NCBI RefSeq assembly: GCF_024055895.1
Contig: NZ_JAMXLE010000002.1
Span: 124,001-188,000, forward strand
Direction of reading: 5' to 3'
Length of the DNA: 64,000 nucleotides
Source: Rhizobium sp. L1K21
Lineage (GTDB): Bacteria; Pseudomonadota; Alphaproteobacteria; Rhizobiales; Rhizobiaceae
Shown here: positions 1 through 8,970 of the stretch, piece after piece
Layout: the number at the start of each line of letters is the position of its first letter
How positions within the stretch are numbered: the first letter of the stretch is position 1
Made by a program: the position numbers and the translations under genes
The notes under the pieces: model-generated
What the model saw: the letters and a program-made list of their open reading frames with translations, nothing else
The model's database searches: none
What the model was told of the DNA's origin: nothing

Positions 1-876
1 GAACGGCACCGGCTGCATCGGCAGCTCTTCGCCATCTTCACCTTCTGCCGTTTCATGGGCCGTGATTTCAAGATCGCAGTCCCACTCGGCAAATTCGAAT
101 ACGGTTCGGATACCCTCTTCGCCCTTGTCAGTCTTGATTGTGATGTTCCAGGAGAAGTAGGCGCCTTCCGGGTCCATCTGATCAAGGCCCGGCAGATCAT
201 CCATATTGCAATAGATGGTCATCTCGCCAATCTTGGAGAGATCGCGCAGGAGAAGCGTTGCCTCATTGCCCTTCGAATAGAGTTCGGCGCGCGGCTTGAA
301 CGAAACGTCGAAGCTGGGCGCTTCCACTTTCTCGGCCTCGCCTTCTTCGCCGCCGAAGTCGTCGAATGAAAACGGTACAGGCTGGAAACCGCTTTCATCG
401 GTCGCAGCCGGTGCAGGCGCTGCAGCTTCCGCAGGAGCGGCGGGAGCTGCCGGTTCGGCTGCGGCCGGTGCATCTGCTGCACCGGAGGGCCGGCCACCTT
501 TTGCCAGAGCGTCCAGATCTTTCACCAGACCTGACGTGCGCGACGATTCCACCGTTCCGCCGTCACGGGCCGCCACGGTGAGGTCGGCGAGCACGTCGGC
601 CGACTTCAGCATGACTTTCATGACCTCTTGATCGGGGTCGAGCTTCCCGGATCGAACGCAATCAAGAGTGGTTTCGAAGACATGGGCGAAGGCTACCAGG
701 TCATCCAGACCGAATGCGCCAGCGCCCCCTTTGATGGAATGCACCGCACGGAACACAGCGTTGACTGTTTCCGGGTCGCGATCCCCATCATTCATGCTCA
801 GAAGACCGGATTCCAGTTCAGCGAGCTGTTCCTCGCATTCCTGGAAAAAGATCTCTTTGATTTCGTTCATATCCAT
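1..876 (-). CDS. cheA: Chemotaxis histidine kinase CheA, partial (N-terminal part)
   Basis: Receptor-coupled histidine autokinase that phosphorylates CheY and CheB. The visible 292 residues begin MDMNEIKEIFFQECEEQL and hold the HPt (P1) domain with the phospho-accepting His46 in AVFRAVHSIKGGAG. An Ala/Pro-rich linker (about residues 130-165) follows, then the start of the next domain; dimerization, ATPase and CheW-like domains lie beyond the left edge. I chose the ATG at 876, two codons above another ATG, because a GGGAA stretch sits about 8 bases upstream. It follows cheY by 17 bases, in the order receptor-cheS-cheY-cheA known from Sinorhizobium. Incomplete only because the window ends. Confidence 0.95.
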   Translation of the reverse strand, partial: MDMNEIKEIFFQECEEQLAELESGLLSMNDGDRDPETVNAVFRAVHSIKGGAGAFGLDDLVAFAHVFETTLDCVRSGKLDPDQEVMKVMLKSADVLADLTVAARDGGTVESSRTSGLVKDLDALAKGGRPSGAADAPAAAEPAAPAAPAEAAAPAPAATDESGFQPVPFSFDDFGGEEGEAEKVEAPSFDVSFKPRAELYSKGNEATLLLRDLSKIGEMTIYCNMDDLPGLDQMDPEGAYFSWNITIKTDKGEEGIRTVFEFAEWDCDLEITAHETAEGEDGEELPMQPVPF

Positions 877-893
877 AGGAATAATTCCCGTTT

Positions 894-1259
894 TTAGGCG
901 GTTACACGTTCAATAGCGTCGATCAGTTTTGTGGGATCGAAAGGTTTGACGATCCACCCTGTCGCACCGGCCTGGCGCGCGCGGTTCTTCTTTTCCGCAT
1001 CGCTTTCCGTGGTCAGAACCAGGATCGGGATTGCACGGTAACGGTCGTTCTTGCGAACGCCTTCGATGAAGCCGAATCCATCAAGGCGCGGCATGTTGAT
1101 ATCGGTAACAATCACGTCCGGCATCGCTTCTTCGAGAACTTCGAGACCTTCAATGCCGTCTTCGGCCTGGATGGTCTCAAAACCAGCGTTGTTAAGCGTG
1201 ACGAGCAGCATGTTCCGGATCGTCCGGGAATCGTCGACTGTAAGTACTCTTTTTTTCAT
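894..1259 (-). CDS. cheY: Chemotaxis response regulator CheY (single receiver domain)
   Basis: A 121-residue stand-alone receiver domain that accepts phosphate from CheA. Visible: acidic pair Asp9/Asp10 (VDDSR), phospho-acceptor Asp53 in VTDINMPR, the switch Thr in LTTES and the conserved Lys in IVKPF. There is no output domain. AGGAG lies about 10 bases before the ATG. By position, directly after cheS and before cheA, it matches rhizobial CheY1, which serves as a phosphate sink for CheY2, the motor-binding regulator; the sink role here is inference from gene order. A CheY2 homologue would be expected further along the operon, outside the window. Confidence 0.95.
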   Translation of the reverse strand: MKKRVLTVDDSRTIRNMLLVTLNNAGFETIQAEDGIEGLEVLEEAMPDVIVTDINMPRLDGFGFIEGVRKNDRYRAIPILVLTTESDAEKKNRARQAGATGWIVKPFDPTKLIDAIERVTA

Positions 1260-1272
1260 CGCTATTTTGCTC

Positions 1273-1554
1273 CTATGCGATCAATGGTTCGAAATTGACG
1301 CCGGCGAGTTGCATTGTCGCCTTGAACGCGTCTGAAACTTTTTCAAATTTGATGCTCTTCTTATCTTCTTCCCAGCTCTTGGCAGCTGCGAAGATCACCT
1401 GCATGCACTGAGCGCCTGCGCGCTGAACCGCGGAAGCATCGATGGTGACATCCTTGCCGCGCATCGACATCAGCTTTCCGTGGAGTTCTGAAGCTTCGTT
1501 AAAGTCCAGCACCGCGGCGAGCGTGATGCTATTTCCGGTATCCTTGCCAGCCAT
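1273..1554 (-). CDS. cheS: CheS-like STAS-domain chemotaxis protein
   Basis: A 93-residue single STAS-type domain protein; VTIDASAVQRAGAQCMQVIFAA is the region that corresponds to the strand-loop-helix core of anti-sigma-antagonist folds (positions about 36-57). In Sinorhizobium meliloti the small second gene of the che operon, CheS, binds CheA and speeds dephosphorylation of the sink CheY1. Gene position (between receptor and cheY) and size support that assignment. The Shine-Dalgarno AGAGGAAG precedes the ATG. Weak point: identification rests on context and fold-like pattern, since CheS sequences are poorly conserved. Confidence 0.8.
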   Translation of the reverse strand: MAGKDTGNSITLAAVLDFNEASELHGKLMSMRGKDVTIDASAVQRAGAQCMQVIFAAAKSWEEDKKSIKFEKVSDAFKATMQLAGVNFEPLIA

Positions 1555-1612
1555 TCTTTCTTCCTCTTCTTTCCAGCGGTTTCAGGTTTCTCACCCGCAC
1601 CTGCCAAAACCC

Positions 1613-3229
1613 TTATCCGGACAGCCCGGCGAGATAGGCCGATTCAATCAGCCTGCCGCCATCCACTTCCCGGTGTTCTTCCTTTTCAAGCTTTTCACGC
1701 TGCCGCGGCGGTTCGTAGTGAACCCGGCTCGGCTCGCGACGCTGCATGTGAAATGCGCGAATGGTGTTGCCAAGCTCCACGATCACCGTGTGCAGATCGT
1801 CCGTTTGCGATCCGATTTCTGCGGCCTGACGTGCAGCACCGGAGGTCAGATCGGACAGTGCGGTAAACTCCGACGTTGCCGCGCCGAGACCGTCCGCATG
1901 ACGTCCGGTTTCCGCAGCCACTTCGGTAATATCTTCGCTGATTGCGCCAATCTTTTCGACCACGCCGCCGATGGCCGACTGGGTGCGCCCCACCTGTTCG
2001 ACACCATGTTCGACCTGGCTCTTGGTTTCGCTCACCAGATCCTTGATTTCGCGGGCCGCATCGGCAGAGCGCTGGGCCAGCGCCCGCACTTCCTGCGCGA
2101 CCACCGCAAAACCGCGGCCCGCATCGCCTGCGCGGGCCGCTTCGATGCCGGCATTCAGCGCCAGAAGGTTGGTCTGGAAGGCAATCTCATCGATCGCACC
2201 GATGATCTGGCCGATTTTTTCCGCCGATGCCTCGATATCCGACATGGCCTCGATGGCCGCACCTGCGGCGGCACCGGTTTCGACGGCGGCCTGTTTCGTC
2301 TCACCGACGGCTCGGACAGTTCCCGAACTGCGTGCGGCATTGGCCTTCACACTCTCCAGAAGCGCATTCAAGGACTGTGTATTGCCCTGCAGGCGGTCTG
2401 CACATTCGGCAGCCTGGGCGGAAAAACGGGCCACACGGTTGGCCGTGTCTTCAAACGTCGTCTGTGCATTTTCCTGCGCTGCATCGGCACCGTTTAGAGC
2501 GTCGCAAATCTTGTCGAGCGCGGCGTTCAAGAGAGACCCGACTTCCGCAAAGGCTTCAGGCGCATTTTCCGGCACGCGTGCCGTCAGATCGTTTGCCGCC
2601 AGCGCCCGCACAACGTTGGAGAAGGTGGAAAGCGCTTCGTCTTCCACCGTGGCGCGCATCTCTTTCAATTCGCGCTGATGGGTGAGACGCAATTCATTGA
2701 AACGCAGCGAAACCGCGATTTCGAGATCCACCATCACAGTTCGGATGACCGAGGCAATCAGTTCGTTCACATCTTCAGGAACAGCACGTCTTCTGGAAAA
2801 CATGCCGCCTTGGCGCAGCTTGGAGAGAACGCCTGTCACCAAATGTTCAAGAACCACCGCGTGGCCGGAAATATGCCAGCGCGGATCAAGGCCCATGCGA
2901 ATCTGTGCGTCGGAAAGGACCTTCACGCGTTCGGCATAGAGGCTGTCGAAACGGGCATCGCTCAGCACGTCCCAATGGGAGGCGAGCAGATCATGCAGGC
3001 GCTCTGTCTGGTTTTCACTCACAAACTGGCGTGCTGCATCGGGATAGGATTGATAACGGACGAAGAGGTCGCGCAATGCGTCACGAACATGCGGCAGCAG
3101 GTCCTGGCGACGGGCGCGCAGGGCGTCGCACTGGGCAGAATCCAGCCCGGCAAAACGCAGGCGGTCACGCAGGCTGCCTGCCTGTGGCCTTTTCGCCTGT
3201 TCGTTTTCTGCGCCGCTTTCCAAGTTCAT
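1613..3229 (-). CDS. icpA: Cytoplasmic globin-type methyl-accepting chemotaxis protein (IcpA-like)
   Basis: A 538-residue chemoreceptor without any membrane segment. Residues about 20-180 resemble the globin-coupled sensor domain, with the hallmark RMGLDPRW. From about 200 comes a linker/coiled-coil, then the signalling domain with the hairpin tip [20 protein letters not shown] (about 350-370). First gene of the che operon, as IcpA is in S. meliloti. Odd: where HemAT-type sensors carry the proximal heme histidine three residues before the IGL motif, this protein has Gln109, and a His replaces the Tyr after the Trp, so heme binding is in doubt. A C-terminal CheR-docking pentapeptide is not evident. 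Start: ATG with GGGGG just upstream. Confidence 0.88.
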   Translation of the reverse strand: MNLESGAENEQAKRPQAGSLRDRLRFAGLDSAQCDALRARRQDLLPHVRDALRDLFVRYQSYPDAARQFVSENQTERLHDLLASHWDVLSDARFDSLYAERVKVLSDAQIRMGLDPRWHISGHAVVLEHLVTGVLSKLRQGGMFSRRRAVPEDVNELIASVIRTVMVDLEIAVSLRFNELRLTHQRELKEMRATVEDEALSTFSNVVRALAANDLTARVPENAPEAFAEVGSLLNAALDKICDALNGADAAQENAQTTFEDTANRVARFSAQAAECADRLQGNTQSLNALLESVKANAARSSGTVRAVGETKQAAVETGAAAGAAIEAMSDIEASAEKIGQIIGAIDEIAFQTNLLALNAGIEAARAGDAGRGFAVVAQEVRALAQRSADAAREIKDLVSETKSQVEHGVEQVGRTQSAIGGVVEKIGAISEDITEVAAETGRHADGLGAATSEFTALSDLTSGAARQAAEIGSQTDDLHTVIVELGNTIRAFHMQRREPSRVHYEPPRQREKLEKEEHREVDGGRLIESAYLAGLSG

Positions 3230-3683
3230 TGCCCCCGAAAATTCTCGTTGCCAGCCTATGCCGGCGAGGAATAAGCGGTCTTCAGTTACGCAGTACGCAA
3301 CGGGTCATTGCCCCGTTTTCACAACCTGAATTTCAGCAATGTTGTAAATCGCGCCGCCGCAAATGATCGACCTGCATCTACATTCCGGAGTCCCGGCGAA
3401 GCGGAGTGGCGTCATGCCTGGGAATAAACGAATGATCCCATTTCCCACCGACCTTAATATTTATGGTTAATTCCTTGCCTGAAGGTTAACGTTTCCTGCC
3501 CCGCAGTGAATATACCCTCAAGATTAGGGAGAACATTTCTATGCTCGATAGCGCGCAAACCCGCAAATTCTTGAATAATCTATAGATAATAAAATGTTAA
3601 AGGCGCCCAGTGTCATTAAGAGACAGCCCGGCGCCCATGTTGGAAATTCCTGTTTTGGGCGCAAGCAAACGCCTCATGAAATC
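3230..3683. other. Intergenic region: che operon promoter side and liv operon terminator
   Basis: This 454-base stretch holds no convincing gene. On its left it must contain the promoter for the leftward che operon; on its right is the liv operon terminator. An interrupted palindrome with GTTAA arms (GTTAATTCCTT at 3466-3476, AAGGTTAAC at 3482-3490) is the only clear structure in the middle and could be a regulator site. I could not fix a -35/-10 pair with confidence. A TTAA-N9-TTAA pair at 3454-3470 has the wrong spacing for CtrA. Confidence 0.6.
3602..3635 (-). terminator. Probable terminator of the liv operon
   Basis: GGCGCC at both ends (3602-3607 and 3630-3635) with inner TGTC/GACA pairing forms an imperfect hairpin just past the livF stop. 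Read leftward it is followed by TTTAACATTTTATT, a T-rich but interrupted tail. Position and composition suit an intrinsic terminator; the internal mismatches lower confidence. Confidence 0.5.
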
Positions 3684-4454
3684 TCAGATTGCGAGATATT
3701 CGTTTCGCAGATCTTCGTTGTCCAAAACCTCCTGAGCGCTGCCGCTGAAGACCACCTGGCCGGTATCCATGATGACGGCGCGGTCGGATAGCCTGAGGGC
3801 GGCCACCGCGTTCTGCTCCACGATCACTGTGGTAATGCCGATATCGCGAATCTGGCGGACAATCTTTTCGATTTCCTGCACGATGACAGGTGCCAGCCCC
3901 TCGTAAGGTTCATCCAGGAACAATATCTTGATATCGCGGGCGAGCGCGCGGGCGACTGCGAGCATCTGCTGCTCGCCGCCGGACATTGTTGTTGCTTCCT
4001 GCGAACGGCGCTCAGCCAGGCGCGGGAAATGATCGTAGATCTTTTCGAGCGCCCATCCCTTCTCGCCCGAGACCTGCGCCAGGATGAGGTTTTCCTCAAC
4101 CGTCAAACCGCCGATGATGCGCCGGTCTTCCGGCACCAGCTGCACACCGGCCTTGGCTGCCTGGAATGCCTTCTTGTTGTGAAGCGGCTCTCCGTCGAGC
4201 CAGATCTCCCCGCTTTTCAAGGCGGGACTGTCGACGCGTGCCAATGTGCGCAGCGTAGAGGTCTTGCCGGCCCCGTTGCGTCCCAAAAGCGAAAGCACCT
4301 CGCCTTTCTTCACATCAAATGAGACACCCTGGACGATATAACTTTCGCCATACCATGCATGGATGTCACGCACACTGAAAAACGCCTGGTTTGCCTGTTC
4401 GGTCACAGCCCCGATCTCTCCCCTGAATTCGGCTATCTCCGGCATCGCGCTCAT
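3684..4454 (-). CDS. livF: Branched-chain amino acid-type ABC transporter, ATP-binding protein LivF
   Basis: A 256-residue ABC ATPase. Walker A GRNGAGKTS, signature MSGGEQQMLAVARAL, Walker B KILFLDEPYEGLAP and switch His region (VIVEQN) are all visible. An N-terminal extension of about 25 residues precedes the usual start of the fold. It is the last gene of the binding protein-livH-livM-livG-livF operon; its ATG overlaps the livG stop by four bases, indicating translational coupling. Works at the inner membrane with LivG to power import through LivHM. The substrate (branched-chain or other hydrophobic amino acid, amide, or related) cannot be told from the ATPase. Confidence 0.93.
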   Translation of the reverse strand: MSAMPEIAEFRGEIGAVTEQANQAFFSVRDIHAWYGESYIVQGVSFDVKKGEVLSLLGRNGAGKTSTLRTLARVDSPALKSGEIWLDGEPLHNKKAFQAAKAGVQLVPEDRRIIGGLTVEENLILAQVSGEKGWALEKIYDHFPRLAERRSQEATTMSGGEQQMLAVARALARDIKILFLDEPYEGLAPVIVQEIEKIVRQIRDIGITTVIVEQNAVAALRLSDRAVIMDTGQVVFSGSAQEVLDNEDLRNEYLAI

Positions 4455-5224
4455 TGGTGCGCCTCCCCGAGATAGGCTTCCTTGACCTTCGGACTACCCC
4501 TCACCTCGTCGGGCAAACCTTCGGCTATTATCTTGCCTTGCGCAAGCACGCTAATCTTGTCGGCGAGCGAGAAGACCACGTGCATGTCGTGTTCGATAAT
4601 GACCTTGGTCATGCCGCGCGATTTGATGCGCTTTAAAAGGTCAATCGTCATGTTGGTATCGTGGCGCGCCATGCCGGCCGTCGGCTCGTCGAGAAGCAGC
4701 AGCTTGGGCTTTTGTATCAGGCACATGCCGAGTTCGAGACGGCGTTTGTCGCCGCGTGACAGCGCACCTGCAAGGTCAAAGCGCCGTTCATAGAGGCCAA
4801 CGTCCTGAAGCACATACTCGGCCTCGTCGCGCACTGATTTCTCAGCAGCCACCGCTCGAACCGCGTTGAACTTGAAGGCCCCGTCGCGCTTGGCAAAGGC
4901 CGGGATCATTACATTGTCGAGGAGCGTCAGGTCGGCAAAGATTTCCGGCGTCTGGAAAACGCGCGACACGCCCAGCTGGTTGATCTCATGCGGCTCGTGT
5001 TCATCAAGCACCTGGCCGTTGAACAGCACATGTCCGTTGTCAGGCCGGATGCGTCCGATGCAGACATTGAGAAGGGTCGATTTGCCCGCACCGTTGGGGC
5101 CGATGATGGCGTGCACCTTACCCTCTTCAACCTTGAGATTGACTTCGGTAAGGGCGCGCAGCCCGCCGAAGCTCTTGTTCACATCTGCAACGTGGAGAAC
5201 GATGTTCTTTTCAGCTGTTGTCAT
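4451..5224 (-). CDS. livG: Branched-chain amino acid-type ABC transporter, ATP-binding protein LivG
   Basis: A 257-residue ABC ATPase starting MTTAEKNIVLHVADVNKSFG. Walker A GPNGAGKST, Walker B KLLLLDEPTAGMA, and switch IIEHDMHVVFSLADKI are clear. The ABC signature reads LSRGDKRRLELG rather than the commoner LSGGQ, a variant to note but with the key Ser and Gly kept. I chose ATG 5224 because it lies six bases past the livM stop with AAGGA just upstream; a longer upstream reading would run into livM. Partner of LivF in the same importer. Confidence 0.93.
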   Translation of the reverse strand: MTTAEKNIVLHVADVNKSFGGLRALTEVNLKVEEGKVHAIIGPNGAGKSTLLNVCIGRIRPDNGHVLFNGQVLDEHEPHEINQLGVSRVFQTPEIFADLTLLDNVMIPAFAKRDGAFKFNAVRAVAAEKSVRDEAEYVLQDVGLYERRFDLAGALSRGDKRRLELGMCLIQKPKLLLLDEPTAGMARHDTNMTIDLLKRIKSRGMTKVIIEHDMHVVFSLADKISVLAQGKIIAEGLPDEVRGSPKVKEAYLGEAHQ

Positions 5225-5229
5225 GATCC

Positions 5230-6384
5230 TTACTCCGCCGCTTGAGGATGGCCGCTGACGGCAGCATTTCCATCGCCTTTGTTTCCACCCTTGAAGAGCG
5301 ATGCGATCCGTCGCACGCCTTCCATGATGCCGCCGGGCAGGAAGATCACGATGAGCATGAAGACCACACCGAGCGTCAGGCTCCATCCTTCGCCGACAAA
5401 CAGGCCGGATACCGTAACAAAGGCTTCACGAACCGGCTCAGGCAGAAACGAGTAGAACTGGTTCAGTGTGTTGTCGTTGAACGACGAGAAGATGTTCTCG
5501 AAATACTTGATGACCGCAGCACCGATGACAGGACCGACAAGCGTGCCGACGCCACCGAGAATGGTCATGAGAACGACCTCGCCCGATGCGGTCCACTGCA
5601 TGCGCTCAGCCCCTGCCAGCGGATCGGTGCAGGCCATGAGCGCACCGGCAAGACCGGCATAGACGCCCGAAATCACGAAGGCGGCAATCAGATACGGACG
5701 GGTATTATAGCCTGTGTAGCGCATACGGTTCTGGTTCGACTTGATCGCCTTCAACTGAAGACCGAAGGGCGAACGGAAGATGCGCATCGAGATATAAAAA
5801 CCGATGATGAGCAACACTGCCGTGAAATAGAAGCCGGAAAGCCCACCACCACTGACATCGATGCCGAAGAAGTTGGTGCGCGGCAGGCCTGCACCAGGCT
5901 CGATGAACATGTGATCGATCACGCGCGGGTCGTTCAGCGAAAGCTGGAGACCCGTTTCACCATTGGTCAGCGGGGTCAGAACGGAATAGGCGAGGTTGTA
6001 GCTCATCTGCGCGAAGGCGAGCGTGATGATGGAGAAATAAATACCCGACCGGCGCAGGCTGATAAAACCGATCACGGCAGCAAAAAAGCCGGCGAAGATG
6101 ATCGCCAGTATCACGGCTGGGACGACATTCATCGTGAACAGCTTGAAGGACCAAACTGCTGCATAGGAACCGACGCCGAGAAAGGCTGCATGGCCAAAAG
6201 AGAGATACCCCGTGAGGCCGAACAGAATGTTGAAGCCGATGGCAAAGAGCCCGAAGATGCAGAATTTCTGCAGGATGGCCGGATAGGCAGCGCCAATTGG
6301 CTGGAAGAGAACCGGAGCGGCCAGAACGACACCTGAGAAGATGAGGAACATCGTCCAGTCCCGGCTTGAGAGATTGCTGAACAT
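5230..6384 (-). CDS. livM: Branched-chain amino acid-type ABC transporter permease LivM
   Basis: A 384-residue polytopic inner-membrane permease of the LivM type, with about ten hydrophobic stretches and the conserved family patterns [19 protein letters not shown] near residue 60 and [14 protein letters not shown] near residue 275. The C-terminal tail (about residues 360-384) is hydrophilic. GGAGG lies just before the ATG. It starts one base after the livH stop and ends six bases before livG. Forms the channel together with LivH. Substrate not determinable from sequence. Confidence 0.93.
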   Translation of the reverse strand: MFSNLSSRDWTMFLIFSGVVLAAPVLFQPIGAAYPAILQKFCIFGLFAIGFNILFGLTGYLSFGHAAFLGVGSYAAVWSFKLFTMNVVPAVILAIIFAGFFAAVIGFISLRRSGIYFSIITLAFAQMSYNLAYSVLTPLTNGETGLQLSLNDPRVIDHMFIEPGAGLPRTNFFGIDVSGGGLSGFYFTAVLLIIGFYISMRIFRSPFGLQLKAIKSNQNRMRYTGYNTRPYLIAAFVISGVYAGLAGALMACTDPLAGAERMQWTASGEVVLMTILGGVGTLVGPVIGAAVIKYFENIFSSFNDNTLNQFYSFLPEPVREAFVTVSGLFVGEGWSLTLGVVFMLIVIFLPGGIMEGVRRIASLFKGGNKGDGNAAVSGHPQAAE

Positions 6385-6385
6385 A

Positions 6386-7411
6386 TTAGTCCTCCATTAC
6401 GCCTTTGCGGCCCATGAGCCCGCGTGGCATCGTCAAGAGAATGACCACGGCGACAAGGTAGATGATGATCTGGTCAATGCCGGGAAAGATGCTCTTGACC
6501 TCGTTCATGGATGCGAATGACTGCAGAATGCCGAGAAGGAAGCCTGCAGCAACGGCCCCGCCAAGCGAGCCCATGCCGCCGACAACCACCACCACGAATG
6601 AGAGGACCAGGAAGTCCATGCCCATGTGGAAATCGGGCGGCAGGACCGGCGTGTACATGACGCCGGCAACCCCTGCTACGACGGCGGCGATACCGAAGAC
6701 CACTGTAAAGCGGCGGCCGATATCGATGCCGAGAAGGCCGACCGTTTCGCGGTCACGCATGCCGGCGCGCACCACCATGCCGTAGGTTGTGAATTGCAGG
6801 AAGGCAAAGACAAGACCGATAACGGCAAGCGAGAAGAAGAGATAAACGAGACGCCACCACGGATAGGGGATCGCGTCGCCGAGGCCGAACAGCATGCCGA
6901 CCTGCGCCGTGCCGCTGAACATGGCCGGAGCCGATTGCGGAATGGGGTTGGCGCCGAAATAGTGCTTGATGATTTCCTGAATGACGATGGCCAGGCCGAA
7001 CGTCACCAGAATCTGGTCCGCATGCGGGCGATTGTAGAAGTGGCGGATCAGGCCGCGCTCCATCACAATGCCGATCACCAGCATGACTGGAATGGCCAGC
7101 AAAACGGAAACGGGAACCGAATAGTTGATGAGAACCGCGCCGAAATCGCCCAGGTAGGCTTCGACAACCGGCGTCCTGATCTCCATCGCCGTTCCCCAGG
7201 GGGTTTGCTGGGTCGGGTCGAGCGTTACCGTTTCAAGGGTGAGAAACTTGTTGAAGGTGACAGCGCAAAACGCGCCGAGCATGAAAAGCGCACCATGGGC
7301 GAAGTTCACCACACCCAATGTGCCAAAAACGAGGGTCAGACCGAGCGCGATCAGCGCATAGGCACCGCCCTTGTCCAGACCGTTTAGAATTTGAAGAATT
7401 AAAGCATCCAT
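6386..7411 (-). CDS. livH: Branched-chain amino acid-type ABC transporter permease LivH
   Basis: A 341-residue polytopic permease beginning [20 protein letters not shown], with the family signatures [20 protein letters not shown] near residue 25 and [17 protein letters not shown] near residue 285. It carries an extra hydrophilic loop around residues 60-90 compared with the approximately 300-residue E. coli protein. GGCGGAGC precedes the ATG. A strong hairpin (7447-7470) lies between the binding-protein gene and this gene, probably lowering expression of permease genes relative to the binding protein. Confidence 0.93.
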   Translation of the reverse strand: MDALILQILNGLDKGGAYALIALGLTLVFGTLGVVNFAHGALFMLGAFCAVTFNKFLTLETVTLDPTQQTPWGTAMEIRTPVVEAYLGDFGAVLINYSVPVSVLLAIPVMLVIGIVMERGLIRHFYNRPHADQILVTFGLAIVIQEIIKHYFGANPIPQSAPAMFSGTAQVGMLFGLGDAIPYPWWRLVYLFFSLAVIGLVFAFLQFTTYGMVVRAGMRDRETVGLLGIDIGRRFTVVFGIAAVVAGVAGVMYTPVLPPDFHMGMDFLVLSFVVVVVGGMGSLGGAVAAGFLLGILQSFASMNEVKSIFPGIDQIIIYLVAVVILLTMPRGLMGRKGVMED

Positions 7412-7446
7412 GCTCCGCCACCGGACCTTGTTCTGCTGGAGAAGAG

Positions 7447-7470
7447 AGCCGGGGCGTCAAAGCCCCGGCT
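7447..7470 (-). terminator. Intercistronic hairpin between binding protein and livH
   Basis: Perfect 9-bp inverted repeat AGCCGGGGC/GCCCCGGCT with a 6-base loop, located 20 bases past the binding-protein stop. No run of T follows, so rather than full termination it more likely stabilizes the upstream mRNA or attenuates readthrough. Such structures commonly adjust the ratio of periplasmic binding protein to permease. Confidence 0.65.
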
Positions 7471-7490
7471 GTGACCGAATGCGTGCTTTA

Positions 7491-8840
7491 TCAGCCGCAG
7501 GTCTTGGCGTCGTATGGGCCGAGATCGCCACCGAAGATGGCTGGATCATAGGTCACTTCCGAAGCCGGTACGATCTTCTTGATTTCAAGCGTGTCGTACT
7601 TGTCTTTCGGGTTTTCCTTGCCCTGCACCACGAGAACATCGTGGAAGCACTGATGGTCGCTATCGCGGTAAAGCGTCTTGCCGTTACCGAGACCGTCGAA
7701 CTCGAAGCCTTCGAGCGCCTTGATCACTTCGGGTGCGAAGAAGGTGCCGGCGCGTTCGCAGGCGTCGGCATAAAGGATCGCCTGGCTGTAAGCGACCTGC
7801 GCGGCCTGGGATGGCGGTGCGCCATATTCCTTGCCATAGGACTGGACGAAAGCCTTGGTGCCGGCAGTATCAAGCTGCCAGTTCCAGTTTTCCGTGCCGT
7901 AGATACCCTTGATGGCATCGCCCGCACCTTCCGCCATCAGCTCGGAGAACAGCGGAACAACGATTTCGAAGTTCTTGCCGTTGACCTGCTTCTCGCGCAT
8001 GCCGAACTGAACGGCCTGGGTCAGCGAGTTGACCATGTCCTTGCCGTAGTGGTTGAGGATGAGCACGTCTGCGCCGGAGTTGAGAACCGGTGTGAGATAC
8101 TGCGAGAAGTCGCCTGCACCCAGCGGCGTGCGAACGGCGTTGACCGTTTCCCAGCCTTGCGCCTCGGTGGCGTTCTTGATGGATTCTTCCTGCGTCCAGC
8201 CCCAGGTGTAGTCGGCTGTCAGGTGGTAAGCGCGGCGATCCTTGCCGTAAGCTTCTGCGAGAACCGGGCCGAGTGCCACACCCGACATATAGGCGTTGAA
8301 GAACTGGCGGAAACCGTAGCGCTTCTTGTCCTTGCCGGTCGTGTCGTTGGAGTGGGTGAGCGCTGCCATGAAGATGACGCCCATGTCCTGGCAAAGGCTC
8401 TGGACGGCAACGGCCACGCCGGAGGACGAGCCGCCGGTGATCATGATCGCACCTTCTTTTTCGATCATGCGCTTGGCGCTGTCGCGGGCAGCATCAGACT
8501 TGGTCTGCGTGTCACCGGTCACATAAGCAACCTTCTTGCCGAGAACGCCGTTGCCCTTCAAAGCCTTGGACGAAAACGTGGCAAGCGCGCCGCCATCGCC
8601 TTCACCATTGAGGTGCTTGACGGCCAACTGATAGGCCTTCAGCTCGTCAGCGCCTTCATCGGCGTAGGGGCCGGACTGCGGCACGTTGAAGCCGAAAACA
8701 ACGGTGTCACCTGTCGGCATGTTGCACGACATGTCTTCGGCATAAGCGTTGCGGATAAAATGCGTCGGCGCGGCCAGAACCACGCCACCCATCGCGCCAG
8801 CCTTCAACAGGCCGCGACGGTTGATAATCAATTTTGACAT
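7491..8840 (-). CDS. Periplasmic substrate-binding protein of a Liv-type ABC transporter
   Basis: A 449-residue type I periplasmic binding protein (Peripla_BP_6 / HAAT class). The N-terminus has a twin-arginine signal (NRRGLLKAG, hydrophobic stretch, cleavage near RNAYA), suggesting Tat export. The mature part begins with a beta-strand pattern VVFGFNVPQSGPYADEG typical of this class. It is longer than LivJ/LivK (about 350), as in the subgroup annotated for amides or other ligands. A strong GGGAGGA precedes the ATG. First gene of the five-gene importer operon. Ligand unknown. Confidence 0.9.
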   Translation of the reverse strand: MSKLIINRRGLLKAGAMGGVVLAAPTHFIRNAYAEDMSCNMPTGDTVVFGFNVPQSGPYADEGADELKAYQLAVKHLNGEGDGGALATFSSKALKGNGVLGKKVAYVTGDTQTKSDAARDSAKRMIEKEGAIMITGGSSSGVAVAVQSLCQDMGVIFMAALTHSNDTTGKDKKRYGFRQFFNAYMSGVALGPVLAEAYGKDRRAYHLTADYTWGWTQEESIKNATEAQGWETVNAVRTPLGAGDFSQYLTPVLNSGADVLILNHYGKDMVNSLTQAVQFGMREKQVNGKNFEIVVPLFSELMAEGAGDAIKGIYGTENWNWQLDTAGTKAFVQSYGKEYGAPPSQAAQVAYSQAILYADACERAGTFFAPEVIKALEGFEFDGLGNGKTLYRDSDHQCFHDVLVVQGKENPKDKYDTLEIKKIVPASEVTYDPAIFGGDLGPYDAKTCG

Positions 8841-8970
8841 CGAAATCCTCCCAAGCGTCGGATGTCCGTTCCCTCCTCCGGAACGTATCTAGATGCTAGC
8901 AAGTGCTTGGGAAGCCGCAATTATCCATAAGTGATAAGACAAAAGTCTAAAGCCGGCCGGACGCTGACAC

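Noticed and set aside
3454-3470. TTAA-N9-TTAA as a CtrA site before the che operon
   Set aside because: Spacing is nine bases, not the required seven.
5242-6336. 364-codon frame on the plus strand
   Set aside because: Antisense to livM, composition dominated by charged residues typical of a reversed membrane-protein gene.
7410-8837. 475-codon frame on the plus strand
   Set aside because: Antisense to the clearly real substrate-binding protein gene; composition is that of a high-GC shadow frame and no domain is recognisable.
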